Positions 8,145 to 15,447 of a DNA stretch of 22,000 nt are shown here, one piece after another. The DNA is taken from assembly GCA_031556035.1 (NCBI GenBank), contig JAVBTT010000035.1, positions 1 to 22,000 of the forward strand. The letters are read 5' to 3'. Position 1 is the first letter of the stretch; the number at the start of each line of letters is the position of its first letter. This stretch comes from JAVBTT01 sp031556035 (lineage in GTDB: Bacteria > Bacillota > Clostridia > Oscillospirales > UBA929). The translations under genes and the position numbers were made by a program. The notes under the pieces were generated by a model that saw only the letters and a list, made by a program, of their open reading frames with translations, searched no databases and was not told where the DNA came from.

Positions 8145-8173
8145 ATCATAACACAGACCGTTTTACAGTGCAA
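8145..8173 (-). promoter_or_regulatory. Promoter of the AraC regulator, predicting a leaderless mRNA
   Basis: On the minus strand, -35 TTGCAC (8173-8168), a 17-nt spacer and -10 TATGAT (8150-8145) are each one base from consensus. Only six bases (GCAGCC) separate the -10 from the ATG at 8138, so the expected transcription start falls on or within a base or two of the A of the start codon. This matches the absence of a Shine-Dalgarno sequence. Confidence 0.65.
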
Positions 8174-8178
8174 GCAGG

Positions 8179-8194
8179 ATGAATTAAAATTCAT
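8179..8194. promoter_or_regulatory. Perfect palindrome upstream of the AraC promoter, candidate operator
   Basis: ATGAATT-AA-AATTCAT has perfect 7-bp arms and lies 5 bp upstream of the AraC -35 box, a common place for an activator or autoregulatory site. The binding protein is unknown; the AraC protein itself is one candidate. Confidence 0.4.
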
Positions 8195-8300
8195 AAAATA
8201 GTCCAACACCATCCAAGTTAAGTCTATACAAATCCAGGCCCCTCCGTGTTAGGATATAAGCTAGGCTGTGCAAAAACTCTTTTTGACCCAAAGCGAAACA

Positions 8301-8325
8301 GGGGCGGCAGTGTGTATGCCGTCCC
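8301..8325 (+). repeat. Short hairpin in the DUF5107 upstream region
   Basis: GGGGCGGCA (8301-8309) can pair with TGCCGTCCC (8317-8325) around a 7-nt loop, nine pairs including one G-U as RNA. No T-run follows, so it is not an intrinsic terminator. If transcription starts upstream of it, it would lie in the 5' leader of the DUF5107 message. Confidence 0.35.
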
Positions 8326-8481
8326 GGTCAGATGTGAGTTGCCAAGTTCGTGTTTTAAAGCGGTTTTTATGCAATGAAACAGTTCTGAGAATTTTGGATT
8401 TGCCGGACAAAATAAGTTTTAGAACGCGACCATTGCGCTTTCACAAAGCCCCAATTAAAGATATGCGAGGAGGCAAAGCAA

Positions 8482-11400
8482 ATGGGAACTGTCCGTATTT
8501 GGAGCGAGATTGTGCATATTCCGACATATGGCGTAGGCGAAAAAGAGAAAAATCCTATGTTCTTTGAAAAGCGCGTTTACCAGGGCAGCAGCGGGAAGGT
8601 ATACCCGCACCCAGTGATAGACCGCATTGAGGACGAGAGGAAGGACAGGGGCTACACGATTGTATTTCTGGAGAACGAGTTTACGCAGGTTCAGGTCATG
8701 CCGGAGGTGGGCGGGCGCATTTACCGCGCCGTCGACAAGACAAACGGCTACGACTATGTGTACCACAACCGCGTAATGAAGCCGGCTCTTGTCGGGCTGA
8801 CCGGGCCCTGGGTGTCGGGCGGGATCGAGTTCAACTGGCCCCAGCACCACCGCCCCAACACGTTCGGGCCCGTTGAGTACCGGCTTGACGACTCGGACCC
8901 CGCCAAAAAGACGGTCTGGCTGTCCGAAATCGACCGCATGTACGGCACGAAGGTAACGACTGGCATCACGCTGCGCGAAGGGGTTTCCGCGATCGAGATC
9001 AGCTGTGAGCTGTATAATCCGACGGCGGAGGCTCAGACCTTTCTGTGGTGGGCCAATCCCGCTGTCGCGGTGCATGAGCGCACCCAGTCCATTTTCCCGC
9101 CCGACGTCAACGCGGTGATGGACCACGGGAAGCGCGACCTGTCGCGGTTTCCGATCGCGACGGGCACCTATTACAAGATGGACTATTCAAGCGGGGTCGA
9201 CATCAGCCGATACAGCAACATACCGGTGCCCACTTCCTATATGGCCTATCATTCGGACTTCGACTTTGTGGGGGGATACGACTGGCGGGCGGAGGCGGGC
9301 GTTTTGCATGTCGCCGACCACCATGTCTCCCCTGGGAAGAAGCAGTGGACCTGGGGCTGCGGCGAGTTCGGTGAGGCGTGGGACCGGAACCTGACGGACG
9401 AGGACGGGCCTTATGTGGAGCTGATGACAGGGGTGTTCACCGACAATCAGCCTGATTTCACATGGCTTGCACCATACAGCGGCAAGCGCTTCACGCAGTA
9501 CTTCATGCCCTACAAAAAGGTTGGCGAGGTTAAGATCGCCAACAAGGACGTCATTGCCGCCCTGCAGGTAAAGGGCGGACGGGCGTACATAAAGCTGTAC
9601 GGTACGCGCAGGCTCCGGGCGCGCGTGACGCTTGAGCGCGTCGGAACCGCACTGCTGAGCGAGGAGGCCGTGCTGTCGCCGAATGAACTCTACGAGAAAA
9701 GCCTGGCCGCCGAAGGGCCGGAGCATGCGTTCACCCTTACGGTCGAGGCCGAGGGCATGGCGCCGCTCGCATACACGCCCAAGCCCCCGGCGCTTGAAAA
9801 GCTGCCCGAGCCCGCGAAGGCGATTGCCGCGCCCGATTCCCTCCCGGACACTGAGGCGCTGTGGCTTGCCGGCATGCACCTTGAACAGTACCGCCACGCC
9901 ACCTTCGAGCCGGACGCGTATTATCTGGAGGGCCTGAAGCGCAGCCCGTCCGACATTCGCATCAACAACGCGTACGGAAACCTGCTTCTGAAGCGCGGGG
10001 ATTTTTCAGGCGCCCTGGCCCTTTTTGAAAGGGCGCGGGAGACCGCCACGCGCCACAGCCCGAATCCATACGACGGGGAGGTTTTCTTCAACCTCGGCAA
10101 GGCCCTGGAGTATCTCGGGGACGACGACAAAGCCTTCGATGCATATTACAAGGCCTGCTGGTCGGACGCCTGGAAAACGCAGGGCTACTTAAAGCTCGCC
10201 CATATCTCGGCCAGGCGCGGGCAGCTCGGCCAGGCCGCGGAGTTTGCTCAGGAATCGCTCTATACGGGCTTAAAAAACCTGAAGGCGCGCGCCGCGCGCG
10301 CCATAGTGCTGCGGCTGCTCGGAGATAACGCCGAGGCGCGCGAGACGGCCGAACAGACCCTGATGTTTGATCCGCTGGACTTCGCGGCGCTGCGGGAGCT
10401 GTCGCTGCTGTCCCCGGACGGGGGCCAGGGGGGCTATCCGCGCGTGCTGAGAGGAGACGCGCATAACTTTTTGTTTTTGGCGCAGCTCTACGCCGAGCTC
10501 GGGGCATACGCGGACTCGGTGCAGGTGCTGGACGACTATCTGGCGCAGACCGCCTCGCCATACGCGATGATACTGTACGCCCGCGCGTCTTATATGCAGG
10601 CCATGGGTACGGACGCCGCCGACGCATGGAGGGCTGCGGGCGAGGCGTCGCCGGACTACTGCTTCCCCAACATGCTCAGCGAGTATGTGATGCTGCGTCA
10701 GGCCGTCTCCGCCAACCCGGAGGACGCCCGCGCGCATTACTATCTGGGCTGCTTCCTGTATGACAAACGTCGTCACGCGGACGCCGCCGCCGCGTGGGAG
10801 ACCTCCGTCGCGCTCGACGGAAGCTTTCCGACCGTTCTGCGCAACCTGTCCCTTTACTATGCCAACAAGCTCGGGGACTACGGCAGGGCCCGCGCGGCGC
10901 TGGAAAGGGCGTTTGATTTGAACCGGTCCGACGCGCGCGTCTTTTACGAGCTCTGCGAGCTGTACAAAAAAATCGGGCTGTCGCCGGACGAGCAGCGCCG
11001 GATCATGGAGCGGCACAAGGACCTCGCGGCTCAGCGCGACGATCTTTCCGTGGGGTACGCCGAGCTGCTGAATGTGTGCGGAGAGCACAAGAAAGCGCTT
11101 GATCTGCTGCTTGGGCGCAATTTTCACCCGTGGGAGGGCGGCGAGGGGAAGGTGCCCGCTCAGCATATCTCCGCGCGCATCGGCATAGCCAGGGCGCTCT
11201 TGAAGGAGGGCGACGCGCGCGCGGCCATAGAGCATCTGGAAAAGGCGACGGTCTATGAGCCGGGCTTTGGCGAGGGCAAGCTCACGGGCGCCCAGGAGAA
11301 CAACATCTATTACTATCTCGGCATGGCGTACAAAGCCTGCGGTGAGCCCGGCAAGGCGAAGGAGTGCCTGGAGCGCGCGGCCGTGGGGCTTTCCGAGCCG

Positions 11401-11760
11401 ACAAAAGCGGTCTACTACAACGACCAGCATCCGCACATGATTTTTTACCAAGGCCTCGCCCTGGCCGAGCTAGGGCGGCAAAGCGAGGCGAGAAGCCGCT
11501 TTAACAAGCTTGTCGCGTACGGTGAAAAACACCTGTTTGAGCGCCAGGTCATGGACTATTTCGCTGTGAGCATGCCGGATTTCATGGTGTTTGAGACCGA
11601 TCTCGACGACCGAAACAGGACCCACTGCAACTATATGATGGGCCTTGGATATCTCGGTCTCGGAGAACTGGAAAAGGCGCGGAAGGCGTTTGACCGAACG
11701 TTGAATCTCATGCCCAACCACTACGGCGCGATGGAGCACGCGGCGCTTATTCCGAGGTGA
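8482..11760 (+). CDS. DUF5107 domain + TPR repeat protein, function unknown
   Basis: A 1092-residue protein with no signal peptide, so probably cytoplasmic. Residues about 25-350 match the DUF5107 family as I know it, with characteristic stretches FFEKRVYQGSSGKVYP (27-42), GPWVSGGIEFNWPQHHRP (108-125) and HVADHHVSPGKKQWTWG. That domain is thought to have a sugar-mutarotase-like beta fold, with many aromatic residues as in carbohydrate-active enzymes. Residues from about 455 to the end form repeated TPR helices, for example NAYGNLLLKRGDFSGALALF, HYYLGCFLYDKRRHADAAAAW and GLGYLGLGELEKARKAFD, usually protein-binding surfaces. AGGAGG 8 nt before the ATG supports the start, and the N-terminus fits the family. 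It is a single-gene unit divergent from the AraC regulator. A role in galactan or galactoside processing is guessed from context only. Confidence 0.88.
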   Translation: MGTVRIWSEIVHIPTYGVGEKEKNPMFFEKRVYQGSSGKVYPHPVIDRIEDERKDRGYTIVFLENEFTQVQVMPEVGGRIYRAVDKTNGYDYVYHNRVMKPALVGLTGPWVSGGIEFNWPQHHRPNTFGPVEYRLDDSDPAKKTVWLSEIDRMYGTKVTTGITLREGVSAIEISCELYNPTAEAQTFLWWANPAVAVHERTQSIFPPDVNAVMDHGKRDLSRFPIATGTYYKMDYSSGVDISRYSNIPVPTSYMAYHSDFDFVGGYDWRAEAGVLHVADHHVSPGKKQWTWGCGEFGEAWDRNLTDEDGPYVELMTGVFTDNQPDFTWLAPYSGKRFTQYFMPYKKVGEVKIANKDVIAALQVKGGRAYIKLYGTRRLRARVTLERVGTALLSEEAVLSPNELYEKSLAAEGPEHAFTLTVEAEGMAPLAYTPKPPALEKLPEPAKAIAAPDSLPDTEALWLAGMHLEQYRHATFEPDAYYLEGLKRSPSDIRINNAYGNLLLKRGDFSGALALFERARETATRHSPNPYDGEVFFNLGKALEYLGDDDKAFDAYYKACWSDAWKTQGYLKLAHISARRGQLGQAAEFAQESLYTGLKNLKARAARAIVLRLLGDNAEARETAEQTLMFDPLDFAALRELSLLSPDGGQGGYPRVLRGDAHNFLFLAQLYAELGAYADSVQVLDDYLAQTASPYAMILYARASYMQAMGTDAADAWRAAGEASPDYCFPNMLSEYVMLRQAVSANPEDARAHYYLGCFLYDKRRHADAAAAWETSVALDGSFPTVLRNLSLYYANKLGDYGRARAALERAFDLNRSDARVFYELCELYKKIGLSPDEQRRIMERHKDLAAQRDDLSVGYAELLNVCGEHKKALDLLLGRNFHPWEGGEGKVPAQHISARIGIARALLKEGDARAAIEHLEKATVYEPGFGEGKLTGAQENNIYYYLGMAYKACGEPGKAKECLERAAVGLSEPTKAVYYNDQHPHMIFYQGLALAELGRQSEARSRFNKLVAYGEKHLFERQVMDYFAVSMPDFMVFETDLDDRNRTHCNYMMGLGYLGLGELEKARKAFDRTLNLMPNHYGAMEHAALIPR

Positions 11761-11796
11761 GGATTTGCGCTGAAGACAAAGTCCGAGCCCCCGTCT

Positions 11797-11864
11797 TTTT
11801 CGCTCTTGCGCGTCGAGCCTGACGCCGGAGGCGGCAGGTGCTTGCTGGGCTGCAAGAGCGAAAA
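11797..11864. repeat. 13-bp long-range inverted repeat with nested stems after the DUF5107 gene
   Basis: TTTTCGCTCTTGC (11797-11809) is perfectly complementary to GCAAGAGCGAAAA (11852-11864). Between the arms sit a small stem GCGTC/GACGC (11810-11814 and 11821-11825) and CTTGC (11841-11845). CTTGC can pair instead with the start of the right arm (GCAAG, 11852-11856), giving alternative folds. It lies in the convergent gap, downstream of the DUF5107 stop and beyond the end of the kinase gene. Confidence 0.55.
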
Positions 11865-11875
11865 GCATGAAAACA

Positions 11876-11910
11876 CAAGGCTTACCCGGATTCACTCCGG
11901 GTAAGCCTTG
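11876..11910. terminator. Bidirectional terminator between DUF5107 and sensor kinase genes
   Basis: A perfect 15-bp stem, CAAGGCTTACCCGGA (11876-11890) with TCCGGGTAAGCCTTG (11896-11910), has a 5-nt loop. It is followed on the plus strand by CTTTGTG and on the minus strand by TGTTTTCATGCTTTT. The minus-strand tail is the better T-rich tract. Its position between convergent genes fits termination of both units. Confidence 0.75.
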
Positions 11911-11950
11911 CTTTGTGAGCCGCCACAGCGGCGAAATCCTGTTCCCATCT

Positions 11951-11978
11951 CCGATGACAACCTACAGTTTGTCATCGG
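11951..11978 (-). repeat. Hairpin immediately after the sensor kinase stop
   Basis: CCGATGACAA (11951-11960) pairs perfectly with TTGTCATCGG (11969-11978) around an 8-nt loop, ending 2 nt from the kinase stop on the minus strand. No T-run follows. A small GCCGC/GCGGC stem (11919-11932) lies between it and the main terminator. The series probably protects the 3' end of the two-component mRNA or aids termination. Confidence 0.55.
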
Positions 11979-11980
11979 GC

Positions 11981-13714
11981 TCAGTCCACTGGAATGGTAA
12001 TCGTGATTTGCGTGTACTCTCCCTGCATGGACTCGACTTGGATCGACGCGCGCCCGTCGTATATGAAACGCAACCTGTCCCGGATGTTGGCAAGGCCAAT
12101 GTGCGGGCGGTTTTCTTTTGGGTTGTAAAGAGATTCCCCATTTTGCAGCTTTTCGATGACGGCCGGGCTCATTCCGATGCCGTCGTCCCGCACGGTGATC
12201 ACAATTGCCTCGACCTCACTTTTGACGCTCACCCAGAGATTGCCGCACCGCTCCTTGGGGATCAGTCCGTGGAAGATGGCGTTTTCAACCAGCGGCTGAA
12301 TCAGGGACTTGGGGATTTTGTGCTCAAGCAACGTCTTGTCGACGTCCGCGTGGAAGATAAATCGATCTGGATAGCGGTATTTTTGAATGGTAAGGTAGCC
12401 CTCAATAACGCGCATCTCGTTTTCCACCGTGGTGTCCAGCGCGTTCTCCCCGATTTTTAGGGTATCCTGCAGGACGTTTATCTGCGCGTTCACGATTTCC
12501 ACGATGCGCGTGTTTTTCTCGGCGGCGGCGAGATATACGACTGTGTTGAGGACATTGTAGAGGTAGTGCGGGTTGATCTGAGACATCAGGATCTCGAATT
12601 CGAGATCCTTTTTCTGCTGCTCATACAGCTTTTGCCGTTTCATATACGCATCCATGTTGCGCAGCATGTCGTTAAAGCCCTGGTACAGAACGGCAATCTC
12701 GTCCTGCGTGTTTGTGTAGGGGTGCGCGGACAGATCCCCCTCCCGTACCGTTGCCATGACGTCGGTAAGCCGGACGATTGGGCGCACCACGCGATTCAGA
12801 ACGGGCCGAATGATCAAAATCATCAGACTGAGCGTGACAAGAAAGAAAAGTGCAAAAAAGACCGCCACAAAGCCCAATCTCTGCGCGATCTCCCCGTCGG
12901 TTATATAGACAGCGAGAATCCAGTTTGAGTCGCTGAGCGTTTCCTGAACAAGATAGCCCTTTTCCGTTTGTATCACGCCTGAGTCCAGCGAAAGCGAGTC
13001 AAAAAAACCGATGTTCTCACTGTTCTTTTGATATAGTATTTCGCCGGCGGCGTTGCGCCATGCGGCGTCCGAATAGCCCTCGGAGTAGGCCTCGGCAGGC
13101 TGGAGAAACCACTGCGCGTGGATCTGCAGAAAAAGGGTCGCGACCTGGCGCGTGGGGCGCTCGATATCCCGCATCGAGGCCTTGTAATAAAACACCGGGG
13201 TCGCGATATTCAGGTCGTAGCTGACAAACTGCCGTGAAAACCTCTCGTCGCTGTCCGCGTAGTCGGCCAGCGGCTCGCTGGAAAAAACATCATCATAATA
13301 GGATGAGTCCTGAAACCCTTTACTGCTGTATCCCTCGCCTTCTTCGGTCAAAATCAGCGAGTATACACTGTAGGTGCGCAGGGAGTTGTAGAAGGTAAGC
13401 TTGTTGGCCACCTCCTGGCGATTCTTCGTCCGCTGAAACTCGTTGTCAAACGAAGAGCGCCGCAGCATCCGCTGAATCTCGGGATCGACCGTAATGCTCT
13501 TGGCAAACGTAAAGATATCTTCAATCTGGTATTCAAGCTGGCTCTTCAGCTGGCGCAGTTTTCCCAGCTCGTCGCTCAAAATTTGCTCGCGCATGACCCG
13601 CCAGAAGTAGTTGAGCGCGGCGCCCGTGCTGATGAGCATGGAGACGGACAGAATCAGGGAGAGGTAAAGCGCGATGCGCGCCGACAGGCTCCTGCGCCAC
13701 TTCTTAATCATCAT
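11981..13714 (-). CDS. Sensor histidine kinase, YesM family
   Basis: A membrane sensor kinase of about 577 residues. A basic start (IKKWRRSLSARIA) leads into TM1, then an extracytoplasmic sensor region (about 45-275), TM2 (LGFVAVFFALFFLVTLSLMI), a HAMP linker (RPIVRLTDVMATVREGDLSA) and a His_kinase/HATPase module. The phospho-acceptor is His383 in QINPHYLYNVLN. The N-box is PLVENAIFHG, and the G boxes are DDGIGM and HIGLANIRDR. It overlaps the end of the response-regulator gene and is translated after it. ATGs at 13714 and 13711 are adjacent; GGGG upstream is a weak Shine-Dalgarno sequence, so the exact start is uncertain. A longer in-frame start at 13777 would overlap the regulator by 74 nt and is unlikely. 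YesM-type kinases commonly sense extracellular oligosaccharides; galactan fragments are the inferred signal. Confidence 0.93.
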   Translation of the reverse strand: MMIKKWRRSLSARIALYLSLILSVSMLISTGAALNYFWRVMREQILSDELGKLRQLKSQLEYQIEDIFTFAKSITVDPEIQRMLRRSSFDNEFQRTKNRQEVANKLTFYNSLRTYSVYSLILTEEGEGYSSKGFQDSSYYDDVFSSEPLADYADSDERFSRQFVSYDLNIATPVFYYKASMRDIERPTRQVATLFLQIHAQWFLQPAEAYSEGYSDAAWRNAAGEILYQKNSENIGFFDSLSLDSGVIQTEKGYLVQETLSDSNWILAVYITDGEIAQRLGFVAVFFALFFLVTLSLMILIIRPVLNRVVRPIVRLTDVMATVREGDLSAHPYTNTQDEIAVLYQGFNDMLRNMDAYMKRQKLYEQQKKDLEFEILMSQINPHYLYNVLNTVVYLAAAEKNTRIVEIVNAQINVLQDTLKIGENALDTTVENEMRVIEGYLTIQKYRYPDRFIFHADVDKTLLEHKIPKSLIQPLVENAIFHGLIPKERCGNLWVSVKSEVEAIVITVRDDGIGMSPAVIEKLQNGESLYNPKENRPHIGLANIRDRLRFIYDGRASIQVESMQGEYTQITITIPVD

Positions 13715-15221
13715 ACCGCCCCGATGTCTTATATTCATGCGGCGTAACACCCACCGCGCTCTTGAAAATCGTCCCAAAGTACTGGCTTGTCTTGTATCCG
13801 ACCAGCTCGGCCACCTCCGCCACGTTATGGTCCCCGCCGCTCAAAAGCTCCTTTGCACGCGCCATGCGAACCGAGGTCAGATATTTCAGAAAAGTCATTC
13901 CCGCTTCGTCTTTGATCCGCTGCCCCAAATAGTTCCCGTGTACGCCAAGAGTGGCGCCTAACGTCTCAAGCGTGATGTTCTCACGATAGTTTTCATGAAT
14001 ATACCGCAGGGCACGCTGGACCAAACTCGAATATCCTACAGAATCGGATTTGTTTTTTGACAGCTCCTCCAGCATGTTCAGGACGCTCTCCCTGATCTGC
14101 CGCAGGGTATAGCAGCCGTTCAGCTCCGTCTCAAAGCGGGCGTGCAGCGCAGTGTCCTCATCCGAAAATAACTGCAAGAAACGGGTGCACAGCTCGCGCA
14201 GGGCGGACAGATTCCATGAGGGCCGCTCCACTTTTTCAAACATAGTCTCAACTATAGAAGCATAAGTCTTTTTTTTACCCAGCGCCGACCGTATGAGATC
14301 AAAATCAGTCCGAAAGCCCAGCGCCGGTTCGGTATTGCAAATCGGCAGCTCGTGAAGCTCTCCAAAAAAACTCCTTCCGTAAAAAACACCGTGCCGCAGC
14401 GCGTGAGAGCATCGCTTGAACGCGGCGGCCAGCTCAGAATAAAGCAGGCTGCCCAGAAAAACCGCGCTCAGTGTTTCGCATTCGTCCGCACAGTCTTTGC
14501 GCAGCCTCAGCACGAGATTGTGCATGGATTCCCTGTTGCCCTTTCCGCTGACCCGGCCTGCGTCCGCGAGCAAAATCAGATGATGCTGGTCATCTATGGC
14601 CATATCCGCCACGTATTGAATGTCGCCCTGCTCGCTTAAATGCTCCAGACAGGCGCGGAAAGCGTTTTGGGGTTTCTGGGGAAGGGCCGTATAACTCAGC
14701 GCGAAGGGCCTGTCCCTGCGCAGCAGCAAAATGGAAAAACGCCCGCCGGGCCCCAGCAGTTTTTCGGCCTCCTCGCCGGCCACCGACCCGAACAGGATAT
14801 CTTCGAGGACTTTTTCCCGGAACAGCCGCTGCGCCTCCTCGACACGCACAAGCTCCCGCCTGATCTTTTCAAGCTCCTCCGTCAGGCTCTCCGGACTGAG
14901 CTCGTGTTTGAGGATGTAGTTGGATACCCCGTAGGCAAACGCGCGCTTTGCGTATGTAAAATCAGGGTACGCCGAGAGCAGGAGCATCTTCGCGGCCGCA
15001 TTCTGAGCGGTGAGCTTTTCGCACAAATACAGCCCGTCATGGTGTGGCATACGGATATCGGATATGACAAGATGCGGCTTTTGGGTCTGCGCCAGCGCCA
15101 GCGCCCTGTCGGCGCTGGTCGCCGTGCCCGCCACCTCGAAGCCGAGTGCCTTCCAGTCGATCAGATTCTCTAGATATTGCAGCGCCAGGATCTCGTCGTC
15201 CACCAGCAATACGCGAAACAT
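13704..15221 (-). CDS. Response regulator, YesN family (REC + AraC-type HTH)
   Basis: A 505-residue response regulator. The receiver domain (1-120) has the acidic pocket DDE (8-10), phospho-acceptor Asp55 in ISDIRMP, Ser83 and Lys105. A central linker of about 270 residues follows, then a C-terminal AraC-type DNA-binding domain (about 405-503) with ITLETLGATLGVHGNYLGQR and VAEVAELVGYKTSQYFGTIFK motifs ending TPHEYK. The ATG at 15221 is preceded by GGTGAGG. It is first of the two-gene unit with the overlapping kinase and is divergent from the UROD-like and GH53 genes, which makes those its most likely targets (inference). Confidence 0.94.
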   Translation of the reverse strand: MFRVLLVDDEILALQYLENLIDWKALGFEVAGTATSADRALALAQTQKPHLVISDIRMPHHDGLYLCEKLTAQNAAAKMLLLSAYPDFTYAKRAFAYGVSNYILKHELSPESLTEELEKIRRELVRVEEAQRLFREKVLEDILFGSVAGEEAEKLLGPGGRFSILLLRRDRPFALSYTALPQKPQNAFRACLEHLSEQGDIQYVADMAIDDQHHLILLADAGRVSGKGNRESMHNLVLRLRKDCADECETLSAVFLGSLLYSELAAAFKRCSHALRHGVFYGRSFFGELHELPICNTEPALGFRTDFDLIRSALGKKKTYASIVETMFEKVERPSWNLSALRELCTRFLQLFSDEDTALHARFETELNGCYTLRQIRESVLNMLEELSKNKSDSVGYSSLVQRALRYIHENYRENITLETLGATLGVHGNYLGQRIKDEAGMTFLKYLTSVRMARAKELLSGGDHNVAEVAELVGYKTSQYFGTIFKSAVGVTPHEYKTSGRYDD

Positions 15222-15244
15222 CCCCTCACCCGCCTATCCATCTA

Positions 15245-15274
15245 AGTATAGCATATAAAATCAGCTTTCGACAA
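15245..15274 (-). promoter_or_regulatory. Probable promoter of the two-component operon
   Basis: On the minus strand, -35 TTGTCG (15274-15269), an 18-nt spacer and -10 TATACT (15250-15245) give a leader of about 16 nt before the response-regulator ATG. The -10 is close to consensus; the -35 is weak, consistent with a regulated or moderate promoter. Confidence 0.5.
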
Positions 15275-15344
15275 TTCAAACATAGTATTATCCAATCACT
15301 TCATAGATTTGTGCAATTTTTTTAACCTCGGATGCGCTAACAGT

Positions 15345-15360
15345 ACAAAAAATTTTTTGT
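15345..15360. promoter_or_regulatory. Perfect AT palindrome between the divergent units, candidate regulator site
   Basis: ACAAAAAATTTTTTGT is a perfect 16-bp palindrome about 88 bp upstream of the UROD-like start and about 70 bp upstream of the response-regulator -35. It could be a YesN-type operator, or simply an intrinsically bent A/T tract serving as an upstream promoter element. A TATACA at 15373-15378 could be a plus-strand -10, but no good -35 accompanies it. Confidence 0.35.
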
Positions 15361-15447
15361 GTTTAATTTTTTTATACAAAATTGATGGAATGTGCTGTTT
15401 GCATTTTGTAGTTTCAATGTTACGCTGAATCTGACAGGAGGGCGTTT

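Larger units (their letters stand above)
8139..8481. other. Divergent intergenic region between AraC regulator and DUF5107 gene
   Basis: This 343-nt stretch, AT-rich on its left side, holds the AraC promoter, a palindrome at 8179-8194 and a short hairpin at 8301-8325, each listed separately. On the plus strand AGGAGG (8468-8473) with an 8-nt spacer serves the DUF5107 start. I found no convincing plus-strand -35/-10 pair; TATAAG at 8255-8260 lacks a good -35 partner. No gene is supported inside it. Confidence 0.6.

Noticed and set aside
8268..8567. Small plus-strand frame (99 codons) in the AraC-DUF5107 gap
   Set aside because: GTG start without a ribosome binding site, overlaps the well-supported DUF5107 start by 86 nt, and the translation shows no family.
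10270..11451. Open frame of 393 codons on the minus strand, antisense to the TPR region
   Set aside because: The plus-strand frame carries clear TPR repeats; the antisense product has no recognisable family and is explained by high GC at third positions.
11867..12460. Plus-strand open frame covering the terminator and the 3' end of the kinase gene
   Set aside because: It begins inside the terminator stem region and runs antisense to the HATPase motifs of the kinase.
13704..13777. Longer start for the sensor kinase at 13777
   Set aside because: It would overlap the response regulator by 74 nt and add residues outside the normal short basic start before TM1; adjacent ATGs at 13714/13711 fit better.
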